NCBI GenBank assembly: GCA_030549335.1
Contig: CM060195.1
Location: 48,703,975 to 48,767,974, forward strand
Direction: 5' to 3'
Length of the DNA: 64,000 nucleotides
Source: Pontederia crassipes
Taxonomy: Eukaryota; Streptophyta; Magnoliopsida; Commelinales; Pontederiaceae
Positions 44,640 to 56,766 of this stretch are shown one piece after another. The translations under genes and the position numbers were made by a program. The notes under the pieces were generated by a model. The model ran no database searches, was not told the origin of the DNA, and saw only the letters and a list, made by a program, of their open reading frames with translations. How positions within the stretch are numbered: position 1 is the first letter of the stretch; every line of letters begins with the position of its first letter.

Positions 44640-46773
44640 AAGTTAGGACATTCTCATGTCCTAATGTATGATGTCATGGTCCATGTGCAAGTACCATGAG
44701 CGGTCACCGCGCCACCTGAAGTCATGACAAATAAGTTATGTCTTCCACTCAGAAGATAAATGATTATGATGACGACTCTTAACTCATGATAGTTGATTAT
44801 GCTAATATAGGATCTTATTGATTATTAGGATTTTTTCCTATATTATCCAAATTCATGATGATTAATGATGAAGTATTCTATGAATATAGAATGACCCAAG
44901 GATGTGATAATTCACATGCCTCATATGGCCTCTTCATATCTTTTTTCCATATCACACTTACATTGTCCATCCTACTAAGATGATGAAGTAATGATCCAAT
45001 GATAATTTGATCAATCTCTATGATTGATCTTCTAGGTGACCTCAATCTATATAATTGTTCATCAAAAAAGAATTCTTTCATGATGATGTTTAGAAAAAAA
45101 GGGTCACATCAAACATGTCATTGAAAAAGTTATTGATCTATATCGATCTTGTAAAAATGATGATTGACATGATTCCATTATCAATCTTATCAAATCATGT
45201 CATTATCTATAACGATGGACAATACTCTTAGTGGGCCTATTGGTTCTTTACATGACATAAGCTACTTTAAGGATGTTGACCTTATGGAAATAATTTCATA
45301 CCATAAAATATGTACTAGCGATAGTGATGATGATTGAAGATACAATCTTTTCTTAATATCGATTATAAATTCTTAGGAGAATTATGATGGGATTCTTAGT
45401 ATCAATTGACTTTCCTCCTAAGATGTATATGTATTATGCAAGAAGAATATAGTTATCAGTACCCAAGTGAACCAAAAGTTATAGTTAGATGTAGGGTGTC
45501 ATATCGATCTCCTTTCAAGCATGGTCCTGATTTCAAAAGCCCACACATAGATCTGAAGAAGCAAATTTAGTAACTTTAAGACAATGGGTTTATGAGACCG
45601 AGGGTGTCATTTCTAAATGTTCCACTTCTTTTGTAAAGAAGAATTATGTCTCTATGAATATAGAGATTTATTAACAAGTTGTTAAATAAAACAACCATCA
45701 AGACATAAGTGTCTGTTACCATGCAAAAATGACCTATTTAAAGTTAGGTGTTCTCAAGATCGATCTATGGAATGAGTACCAGGAGCTTCGAGTTGCTGAA
45801 GAAGATGTAATGAAGATATTTTCTTGGCAATGAATGATCACTATAAATTGAGTGATTCCATTGGACTAAGGAACACCCCTCAAACTTTTAGATCCTTATG
45901 AACATTGTGTTCAAATTATGCCTAGATGTAGAAAAATATTGAAGTATTCATTGATAAAAAAAGCCTTAAGTATGCTTCCTTTTAGTAGCACCCTAATATG
46001 TGACAATGAAGATGACATGAAGTTTTTGAAAGATTTTGAGTTTTCCATGAGGTACTATCTTGATAAAATGAACTTGGTTATACATGCACTCAAACACAAG
46101 TGATGTCCGCTAGGCTTCATGAGGTTGCGCATGAAATGATGAAGGAACTAAGCATGTGAAACCCAAATGATGAAGTCCTAAAGAGTGCAATACTGGATGA
46201 ATAGCATAAGCTTGGGTTGCAGTCCATTTGGGAATAAGCCTTATAAGAAGAAGTATTAGATGAATGCTATAAGTATGGATTGTGATCCATTTGAGATTAT
46301 GTCTTATACGGAAAAGTATTAGATGAATATTACAAGCCTAGGTTGCGATCCATTTGAGAATTACAAAGATGTATAAGAATGAACAAATAGCAATGATATG
46401 AAACATGAAGATACAAAAGTAAGTTTTAAGTACTTAGTATGCCAATAGAAAAAAAGTATACCATAAGCATTATGAAAAGATGATGAATGATGTCACTAAG
46501 TCTGCATAAAGATGATCCTATCTCTAATTAAAATTTTACCCCATGAGGTTTGATTGTGTCAATGCTAATACTAATGGCCCTTATGATCATGTACAATGGT
46601 CACATGATTTATGATCAATTGTATTTCATAAAGATGATGATATCAATGATGATGGATTATGTTCATGACACTATTGATTCTTTTATGACGATCATGATTT
46701 TGTAAATCAATGTACCTTATGACACTACCGACCTTAATGACCCTCATGATAAGTTTGTCCCATGATCACTAGC
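44640..46773 (+). pseudogene. Degenerate body of gypsy fossil G
   Basis: Very worn. Around 45,580-46,000 weak matches to gypsy reverse transcriptase text can be followed by eye (GFMRP near the start; an ILMNIVFKLCLDVEK segment like the usual FMDLMNRVF stretch). Many breaks; an old fossil. The rest is AT-rich with abundant atgatgat words and no supported gene. Confidence 0.55.
46193..46369. repeat. 63-bp direct repeat, about three copies
   Basis: Units start at TGGATGAATAGCATAAGC, TTAGATGAATGCTATAAG and TTAGATGAATATTACAAG, each followed by a GATCCATTTGAGA-like word. The period is 63 bases. Confidence 0.8.
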
Positions 46774-49572
46774 TGATTAATATAGGTTTTTATTCCATTT
46801 TGGATGCATTTCACCCATATCGAGCCCCCTAAATTGCCCAACTTTTGGCCAAATATGTTTGGAATGCATGGATTGTGATAACTAGTTGATATTTCTCACT
46901 TTATACTTAATTCCATGTGCATAGAGGTTCTGAAATGCCAAAATCCATAAATATTTAAATTCTATGCCAAGTCATCATTTTTAGGACAAGTTATCACTCC
47001 TATAGGCCAAGTTATCATTATTTTGAGTGAACTGATTTTTAATGATTTTCTTGTCCTAAATCCATTATTATCATGAATGAATCATATTTGGATGGTCATA
47101 TCTCAACTTGTGCAAAATTTTAAACCATTTGGACAAGTTATCATTTTTCCAATGCCAAGTTATCGTTAAAGGGCAAAACTATCATTTCCACATGCAAAAC
47201 TATTAATTCTGCAAAAAGTCCTTAGGCATTCATTATATTATTGTCCTAACTCATTGCTGTTCAAATTTGACCACGTTTGGATAACCATAACCAAAGTCAT
47301 GACAAGTTACGTTTTTAAAGCATTTAAGTTATCGTTTTGGCACCCAAGTTATCATTCCTATGAAATCTTATTCATATTTGATTTCTGACTTCACTCACTT
47401 GCCACCTTAATCCATTTGATGCCTTCAATGCTCTGAACCATCCATATTTGATCATTTTCCAAGATTTATGCAAAGTTATCATTTTTAACCTTAATTTGCA
47501 ACTCTGCACAACACCTTATCATACTTGACATTTGAGCTGATCCTTGTTGCTTTCCCTACCCTTATTTGTTCATAAATTATTTGAAAATTTTGATGCTGGG
47601 TGTTCTATCTTGTGTAGCAGGGAAAATAAGTTGTAAAAAGATGGAAAAAGGTGGGGAGACCACTAACTTTGCTATCCAAAAAGCTACCTTCTGCAGCTAT
47701 TTTTAGGACCACTGGACATGTGGCTCACATAAGAGGCTAAGGGACATCTAGATGCTGATTTAAGGGTGATTATAGACCATATATAAACTGAAGAAACCCT
47801 GGATCAAAGGGGGGTCGGCCATTGCAGGAAAGGGAGAAGGTAGCAAGGTTTTTTGAGTTGGAGCTGAAGGTTGCAAGGATATCTCTCGACAAGCTTCAAT
47901 CCAGATGACTTCTTTCTGTTCTTTACTACATTTTGTATATGATTTTGTAAACATGAGGAGCTAAATCCCATGCCTCCTAGGATAGGGTAGTAGTCTAATA
48001 TATATTGTGGATGGATTGGGGAATAAGTTCAAACTTCTTGCACTGATTTCTGAATTCTGAATTTCTGGTTTTACAATTCTGAATCTGAACTATTTTAAAT
48101 CTGATCTTGTCATTTGAAGACCCTATTTGTATTTATAACTGAGAAGTTATCATTTGGTCTAACTCTTATTCAGAAATGAATCAAGAATCAATGGCAAGTT
48201 CTAGATACAAACCCAATTAGAATTCTGATTTCTACTTTCTGAAATCTGATTTTTTTTAAAATCTAAATTATGAATGCCTTCCTGATTTCTGAATTCTTAG
48301 AACCTATTTTGTCATTGTGGAGCCCCAATTATTTTGACAACTGAGAGGTTATCTTATGGTTCCATTCTAGTTCAGAAATGATCAAGATGCAATGACATTC
48401 CTAAGGTTCTAATTTGTAATTGTTGCTGATTTTCTGTTTTCCTTATTTTTGAACAATCTGATTTCTGATTTTTTCTGAGTTGTTTAAATCTGATTGTCAT
48501 TGGGGATTGAATTAATTGAACAACTGAGAGGTTAACATCTATCCCAATCTTGTTCAGAAATGGATTGAGAAGTTTTGACATTCCTATGATTCAAATCTGT
48601 AATCACATTTGGTTTTTCCTGATTTGAATAAGTTGATTCCTGATTTTCTGAAATTCCTAAAATCTGATTGCCATTGTTAAGCCCTGAGAGATTATTTTAA
48701 GGCCTTCCTTAAGATTCAGAGATGAGCCAAGGAGCAATGACAATTTCTGATTTCCCAAACTTGTATTAGGTGCTGATTTCTATCCAATTCATTAATGGAA
48801 ATGTGGATTTCATTTGAATTTGCAGCTGAGAAGCTGATTTTAAATCCTCTTGTAGTTTAGAGATAAACCAAGAAGCATTTGCATTAATATTGAATTAATT
48901 TCATCACTGTTTAGTTGATTGAAGCATTCCTTTCATTTTTAAGGTGCAATCTAGAAGTTATCATTTCACATTTTATTGAAATTGCCAAAAAATCAGCAAG
49001 TGCATTGAATTGAACCTAATGATAACATGGTTTTCAGTGAGGATCTTTTCTAATTCAACTTGGCTAACAATCATATGACAATATATTGTTTAGTTCTGGT
49101 CAATTTAAGCTGTGAAAACAGCCATAATAAAAGTTGAATTGGATTTGACTAAAAAAAATGATAACTTATCCATTTCCATCCATAATTAGATTAGATGAAT
49201 CCTAACTCCTAGAAGGACCTTCCTAATTGATAGATAAACCCTTTTAGACTCTAGATTAGCATTTACAATTCTGTTTAATTAACTTTTCAGCAATATATAA
49301 CAAGTTATCAATTCTACATTCCTAAAAGAAAAGAAAAATCTATTTTCACTTCCTTTAAAAATCTGTGTTTGCCACTTTAAATAGAATTAGTCTAGATTAA
49401 TTTTAGATAGTCTAGGACTTCAAATCACTGTGGATACGACATTTAGAGTTACTACAATTGACCTGTGCACTGCAGTAGAGAGTGAGTTAGGGGATTGAAA
49501 TAAAAATTGAAAAAAGTGACTTTTGACCCAAAATTCAGCAAGTTATCACTAAACTCCTCAATATCACTATCA
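46774..49572 (+). repeat. 5' LTR of element F
   Basis: Begins TGATTAATATAGG and ends TCACTATCA. The first 700 bases carry about a dozen spaced AAGTTATCATT words. Later parts repeat TTTCTGATTTTCTGA-like words. Confidence 0.88.
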
Positions 49573-49578
49573 AGTTTT

Positions 49579-49596
49579 TGGCGCCGTTGCCGGGGA
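49579..49596 (+). other. Primer binding site of element F (tRNA-Asp)
   Basis: TGGCGCCGTTGCCGGGGA, an exact complement of the plant tRNA-Asp 3' end, six bases inside the LTR. Confidence 0.95.
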
Positions 49597-49758
49597 TTTG
49601 AAGTCAATTAGGCTAACTTAGATAGTTTATATTAGTTTTATATTAGTTTTTAGTCCATTTGTTAGGCCAATTTTTAGTTTTTGCAAGTTATCATTTCTAA
49701 TTTTTCATTCTTGTCTAGTTTTCATTATTTTATCAATTTTATACTTCTGAATTCATTT

Positions 49759-51174
49759 ATGCAAGATTTGGACAATCAAGAGGAACATTACCAATCAGAT
49801 CCTGAGCTTGAAAGAAGATTTCTAAGAAGAAGAAGATTGCAAAGACTTGAGACAAGGAGAAGGATATTTGAAGAAGAGGAGGAGGAGCAAGACAATATGG
49901 CTGCTCCAAGGACTTTGAAGGATTGCTACTCACCTAGCAATGTCAGGAATCAACTTGGAGATGGAGGCCTAGCACCTGTGACAAATTTTGAAGTCAATCC
50001 AGCACTTATCACTATAATTAGACAATATCAATTTTCTGGATTAAGGGTTGAGAATCCAGCCTCACATTTGGACAATTTCAAGAAGATTTGCAGCACAGTC
50101 AACTTCAATAACACTCTTATGAATGCAGTCTACATGAGGCTATTCCCATTCTCACTCAAAGATAAGGCCAAGACTTGGTACAAGACCCTCAAACCTGAAG
50201 AAGTGGCCACTTGGGAGTCAATTATGTAATTATTTCTATCAGAATTCTTCCCTCCTTCCAAGACTGACAATTTCAAGGATCAAATAGTTAGGTTTTATCA
50301 ATTGGATCAGGAAAATATTTGTGATGCATGACAAAGACTTCAGGGGCTGTTGAGGGCATGTCCTCACCATGGTTTTGAGAAGTGGCAACTTGTTAATTAC
50401 TTTCATAAGGGACTGAATTATCCATCCAAGGTTGCACTTGACACAGTTGCAGGAGGCATCTTTGCATCAAAGAATATTGATGAAGCCTATCAATTGATTG
50501 AGAATATTGCAAAGAATCATCATTTTCTTACCCATGACAGGACAAGGAGTCCTCCTGTCCAGGATTCAGTGAACAACCTATCCATTCAATTTGAAGAAAT
50601 GCTACACAAAGTCCTGGAGAAAATGAACCTCACTCCTAATGTCAGCAAGGCTACAACACCTGGATCCAGATGTGATGTGTGTGGTAATCAAGGTCATGCC
50701 ACAGAAAGTTGCAACCTCATAATGCAACAATATGAGCAAACCATTGATTCAGTCAATGCAGTGGAAAATTATGGAGCAAAACCCCCTTCTGAATTCTATA
50801 CTCCAGAGAATAGGAACCATCCTTACTTCTCCTACAAGGCCAATCATTATCAAGGGGCACCAATGCAGAATTCTAGTTGGCAGCCCAAGATTTTGCCAAG
50901 GAATCAGCCACCTCCATATGAAAATCAGAATTCAAATGTTCCAATGCAAAGGACTCCCTATGAGCAGCCTCCTCAAAGTCAAGCTTCCCAATTCCAAACT
51001 AAAATGAAGGAGATGCTACAACAAATTTTGAAGAAGCAGGACATCCAAGGAGAAGAAATATTAAAGATCAACTCTAGACTTGAAAACATGAGTGCCAATC
51101 AAAAGATGTTGGAAAATCAGATTGCTCAGCAGGCCAGCACTTCAGCAAGACCCCCTTTATTCTTTCCGGAATAG
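49759..51174 (+). pseudogene. Gag of element F
   Basis: Starts MQDLDNQEEHYQSDPELERR. It contains an arginine-rich and acidic stretch, the gag core (HLDNFKKICSTV, RLFPFSLKDKAKTWYKTL, KWQLVNYFHKGLNY), a CCHC knuckle (CDVCGNQGHATESC, about 50,671), and a glutamine-rich tail with a coiled-coil. It is a fossil. Confidence 0.88.
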
Positions 51175-51231
51175 CCAGAGGTGAACCCTAAAGAACAAGT
51201 CAAGGCAATTTAACTAAAGAGTGGAAGGCTA

Positions 51232-54200
51232 GTGGAAGAGCCAATGCAAAATGTAGAAGCCAATCCAGCTCAAGAGAGTTCAAACTCCAAGAATGTGGAA
51301 GGCAATTCAACTAAGGAAAGCTCCTGTCCAGAACCCAAAGAAAAAGAAATTGAAGAGGCTGTTGTGAGGAATCAGAAGAAGAGTTTTCAAAATGAAGCCA
51401 ATGGAAGAATTTTTAACAAAGTGTCTTTCCCTCAAAGATTAATGAAGGTCAAGCAAGATCAGCAATATGGAAGGTTTTTAGAGATCTTGAAGAAGCTATA
51501 CATCAATGTGTCATTTGTTGAATCCATTCAAGAGATGCCTTCATATGCAAAATTTTTGAAGGAAATCCTAACCAAGAAGAGGAGAATTATGGAATGTGAG
51601 ACCATTGCATTAATTGAGGAGGCTTCTGCAATAATTCAAAATAAGCTACCTCCTAAGCTAAAAGATCCAGGGAGTTTCTCCATTCCATGTGAGATAGGAA
51701 ATAGAAAAATTCAAAGGGCCATGTGTGACTTGAGTGCTTTTGTAAGTGTTATACCCTTATCCCTATGCAGGAAATTTGAAGTAGGAGATATGAAGCCCAC
51801 CAACATGTTTTTACAGTTGGCTGATAGGTCCATCAAATATCCTCATGGAATCATTGAAGACATATCCCTAAAGATTGAAAAATTCTATATACGAGTGGAC
51901 TTTGTGATTTTGGATATGGATGAGGATTTGAATACACTCATCTTGCTTGGAAGACCCTTTCTTGCCACTGCTGGAGCTGTCATTGATGTTAAGGAGATGA
52001 GATTGACCTTCCAAATTGGTGAAGACAAGATAGAGTTCAACCTTGCACAAGTTATCAGCAGGCCAGCTTGTCAACAAGATGATTTTGGGGATGGACAGAT
52101 TGATCAAATTGTGGAGCAGGCCTCAGCAATAACACCCATTGAAGATCTATTACAAAGGTACCTTATGTTTGATCATTTGAAGGAATTGGAGGATCCAGAG
52201 GCTACAGCATACCAATCAGCATTGAATCTGTCCACATCAGTGGAAAATTCAGAAAATCAGCACCAAGTTCAGGAAGTTATCACTGCTGAACTCCAAGGAA
52301 TTCAAGTCAATTCTTCCAAATTAGAACTCAAGTCTCTCCCCAACAACCTGGAGTATGAATTCTTGGGGGAGAATTCAACATTTCCAGTTATCATCAATGC
52401 AAACTTGCCCAAGAATCAAGTTGAAGAGCTACTGAAAAAACTAAGGCTGTACAAGGAGGTAATTGGCTATTCCATTGATGATATCAAGAGTATTAATCCC
52501 TCAATTTGCATGCATATGATCCCCGTGGAGGACAACTACAAGCCCTCCATTGAATGCCAAAGAAGACTCAACCCAATTATGAAGGAGGTTGTCAAAAAGG
52601 AAGTGTTGAAGTTGTTGAATGCTGGGATTATTTACTCCATTTCAGATAGTGAATGAGTCAGTCCTGTTCAAGTGGTGCCTAAGAAAGGAGGGATTACAGT
52701 AGTCAAATCAGATTCTAATGAACTCATACCTACCAGGACAGTTACAGGATGAAGGATGTGCATTGATTTCAGAAAATTGAACAAGGCAACTAGAAAGGAC
52801 CACTTCCCACTTCCTTTCATTGATTAAATGTTGAAAAGATTGGCAAGACACTCTCACTTTTCTTATTTGGATGGCTATTCAGGTTTTCTACAGATTCCTA
52901 TTCATCCACAAGACCAACACAAGACAACCTTCACTTGTCCTTATGGGACATTTGCATATAGGAGGATGCCATTTGGATTGTGCAATGCCCCTGTCACATT
53001 TCAGAGGTGTATGTTATCCATCTTTTCAGACTTCATTGAGGATATTATGGAGGTGTTTATGGATGATTTTTCAGTTTATGGAGATTCCTTTGAGGCTTGC
53101 TTGGAAAATTTGACAAAAGTGTTGCAAATGTGCAGGAAATCCAATCTAATTCTGAATTGGGAAAAGTGCCACTTCATGGTTCAAGAAGGAGTGGTATTGG
53201 GCCACATTGTATCTAGTAGAGGGATTGAAATGGACAAGGCAAAGATTGAGACAATTGAGAAGTTGCCACCTCCAAATAATGTGAAGGCTATAAGGAGTTT
53301 CTTGGGGCATGCAGGCTTCTATAGAAGATTCATTAAAAACTTTTCAATGATAACCAGATCCCTCACAAAGTTGCTGGCCAAAGATGTGGAGTTCAATTTT
53401 GATGAGGAATGCTTAAAGGCTTTCAACCACTTGAAGGAAGCCCTCACTTCAACCCCTGTAGTGCATCCACCAAATTGGGCATTGCCCTTTGAAATTATGT
53501 GTGATGCATCAGATCAGGCAGTAGGGGCAGTGTTGGGGCAAACCAAGGAGAAGAAGCACTATGTTATATGTTATGCTAGTAAGACATTGGATGAAGCCCA
53601 AGTCAACTATGCCACCATTGAAAAGGAATTATTGGCTGTTATGTTTGCCTTTGACAAATTCAGATCTTATTTGATTGGATCTAAAGTAATTGTCTTCACT
53701 GATCACCAGGCAGTAAGGCACCTGATCAACAAGAAGAAATCCAATCCAAGGCTCATAAGGTGGATCCTATTGTTACAAGAATTTGATGTTGAAATTAGGG
53801 ATAAAAGGGGGACATAAAACTTAGTTGCTGACCACCTATCAAGGATGGAAGGAGTTCAAAATTCTAATGACTCATTCCCCATCAATGACTCCTTTTCTAA
53901 TGACTTTTTGATGGCCATATCAGCTGACCCTACCCCTTGGTATGCTGATATTGTCAATTACTTGGCATGTGGAATCATTCCTTCTGATTACACCTACCAA
54001 CAAAAGAAGAAATTCTTCCATGACTTGAAGGACTTCTATTGGGATGATCCCCTCTTGTTCAAAAAGTCTCATGATGGCATATATAGGAGATGCATACCAC
54101 AATCTGAATTCCAGAAAATCTTGGAGGCTTGCCACTCATCTCCATATGGTGGGCATGGTGCAACACAAAAGACAGCTGTAAAGATCCTACAATCTAGTTT

Positions 54201-55230
54201 TTATTGGCTTTCATTGTTCAAAGATGTCCATTTATATGTTAAAAGTTGTGATGTGTGCCAAAGAACATGGTCAATCTCCAGGAGGAATGAAATGCCACAG
54301 AATGGAATCCTAAAAGTTGAAATTTTTGATGTTTGGGGCATTGATTACATGGGGCCCTTTCCTAACTCCTTTGGATACAAATTCATATTGTTGACTGTTG
54401 ATTATGTATCCAAGTGGATAGAAGCCATCCCCACAACAGTTGCTGATTCTAGGACTATTATCAAGTTGTTCAAGGATGTAATCTTCCCAAAATTTGGAAT
54501 TCCAAGGGTGGTCATAAGTGATGGAGGCAGCCACTTCATTGAAAAGTGTTTTGAGAATCTCCTAAACAAATATGGAGTTAAGCACAATGTCTCAACAGAA
54601 TATCACCCTCAAACAAAAGGCCAAGCATAAATTTCAAATAGGAAAATCAAGGCCATATTGAAAAAAACAGTATCCTTGACAAGAAAGGATTGAAGTCAAA
54701 GGCTAAATGAGTCATTTTGGGCATATAGGACAGCCTATAAGACCCCTATAGGCACTTCTCCTTACAAATTGATTTATGGGAAAACTTGTAATCTACCAAT
54801 TGAGTTAAAGCATAAGGCATATTGGGCAGTAAAGACACTCAATTTTGATATGCAAGCATGTGGACAAAAGAGACTTCTCCAAATTGATGAGTTGGATGAG
54901 ATTAGGCTAAATGCCTATCATAGTTCAGAATTTTATAAGGAAAGGACCAAGAGATGACATGATAGCAGAATTCTGAAGAAGGTATTCAAGGTTGGAGACT
55001 TGGTATTATTGTTTAATTCAAGGTTGAAACTATTTCCTGAAAAGTTGAAATCAAGGTGAAGTGGACCCTTCAAAGTCCACAAAATTTATCCTTATGGTGT
55101 TGTGGACCTTTTGAATGATAAGGATGATGTATTCAAGGTTAATGGACAGAGGTTAGAGCCATATAACCCCATAGCTCAAGAATCAACTAAGGAGGTGTTG
55201 AATTTGCAAGATTTGTCAAGTTTGCCTAGT
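51232..55230 (+). pseudogene. Pol of element F
   Basis: In order: a protease-like domain (CDLSAFVSVIPLSL, LGRPFLATAGAVID, 51.7-52.0 kb); reverse transcriptase ([38 protein letters not shown], 52.7-53.3 kb); RNase H ([28 protein letters not shown]); integrase with an HHCC zinc site (CDVCQR), a core (DYVSKWIEAIP, ISDGGSHF) and a C-terminal part to about 55,230. The order RT-RNaseH-IN is that of Ty3/gypsy. It is a fossil with several breaks. Confidence 0.9.
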
Positions 55231-56751
55231 TGAATTCAAGTGGAAAGATGTCCAACCTAAGACATTAAAGTAGGGCACTTCTTGGGAATTAAGCCAAGCC
55301 ATTTTACACTTAACTTTTCTATTTTACAGGAATAAAGAAGGGAGGAATCAGATCCATCCACAATTTGAAAGAAGGGAATACACCTACTCTCATTTTTTAT
55401 TTTCCTCACTGAAATCCCAATGATAACTGATATAATCTTTTCTCTCATGCTGAAATCATCATATTACTATATGAATCATCATGCAAATCAGTTATCCCAA
55501 TCCATCTTAGCTGCATTTCAGTGGATTTCAGTGAATTTCAATGCATTGTTGAATTGTGCACTCTAAAAATCTGAAATTTAATGTCCCACTGATATCTCCT
55601 ACTTCTTTGCAGGATTGGTTGAAATTTATGAAGAATGGATCACCCTAAGCCCCTGATTGAGATGCAAGACCCATTGGAAGGGATCAAATGCAAAATTCCA
55701 TATTTTTCATACCCTCCCAACCCTCTCCCTTGCCTTAACTTTCCAACACTGTGGACAGTGTTGAGGCTAAGCTTGAGGGAAAAAACCTGATGCTTTTCTA
55801 ACCTTTACACCATATTTTCAATTGATTTTAATGTCCATATATCATTTATCATTAAGTTATCAGTAGGTTTTACAAGTTATCATAAGTTATCACTCGATTA
55901 TCATTTTTTGAGCTCAACTCAATTCTGAATTTATTTTAACTCTAAAATGGATAAAATACTTCATTATGATAGTTGGTACACTCCAATACCAAGTGGCCAA
56001 CTTGGTCATTAGTCTTGTTGCTTTAACTGGCTATTCAATTCAGATGCATTTGAATTAATTTTCAGCTGAAAATTTTCTTTTTTGTGGGTCACACTAGCTG
56101 ATACTTATGGATTGAATTAATAAATCAAATGTTTAGAAGGGAATCAAGGCTCTTGCTGCCATGTTAAATAGGAAAACTTGACTTTTTGAATAAAGGGATC
56201 TAAACTATACTTGAGTTTGAACTATTGCTCACTTCATGAACATGATAGAAAAATGAGAAAAAGAAAAAGTAAAAAGTTGCATGCATGCATAGAAAAAAGG
56301 AAGAGAGCAAAACTTCCAAAGGAATCTCTCTTCAATGCAAAAAGAAAAAAATTAGGAGAGCAAAACTTTCAAAAAAATCTCTCCTAAAAAAAGCATGAAT
56401 AAAAATCAGGTGCTAAACCTGTTTATTTGCATTTCATGAATAAAGGTCAGGTGTTAAACCTTTTTAAACAATGAAAATCTGTTCATGAAGGGATTTGAAG
56501 TTCAACCTTGTAGTAAAGTTGACAATTCCTAAGATTCAAACATGTTATTGCTAGTACTTCTTTCATGGCTTAAATTTGCTTTAGCCTATGTGATTCCCTA
56601 GCTAGAAATTGAGTTTTTGGAAAGAATAAAGTGTTGACAAAGTGAGAAATTCATTGGATTCAATTCAGCTGACTTTTACTTCATTTGTGAACTTTTAATT
56701 CAAGTTTGTCCTTAATTTCTGAATGTTTTGCTTGAGGACAAGAAAAAGGCT
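55231..56751 (+). other. 3' untranslated region of element F
   Basis: AT-rich and without a supported gene. An internal near-duplicate (GGAAGAGAGCAAAACTT and GGAGAGCAAAACTTTC, 56,290-56,380) and a doubled AAATCAGGTG/AAGGTCAGGTG word are visible. Confidence 0.45.
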
Positions 56752-56766
56752 AAGCTTTGGGGAATT
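56752..56766 (+). other. Polypurine tract of element F
   Basis: AAGCTTTGGGGAATT directly before the 3' LTR. Confidence 0.85.

Noticed and set aside
47760-47954. Frames repeated at 48,372-48,581 and 57,724-57,933
   Set aside because: They are identical or similar only because they lie in the two LTRs of element F.
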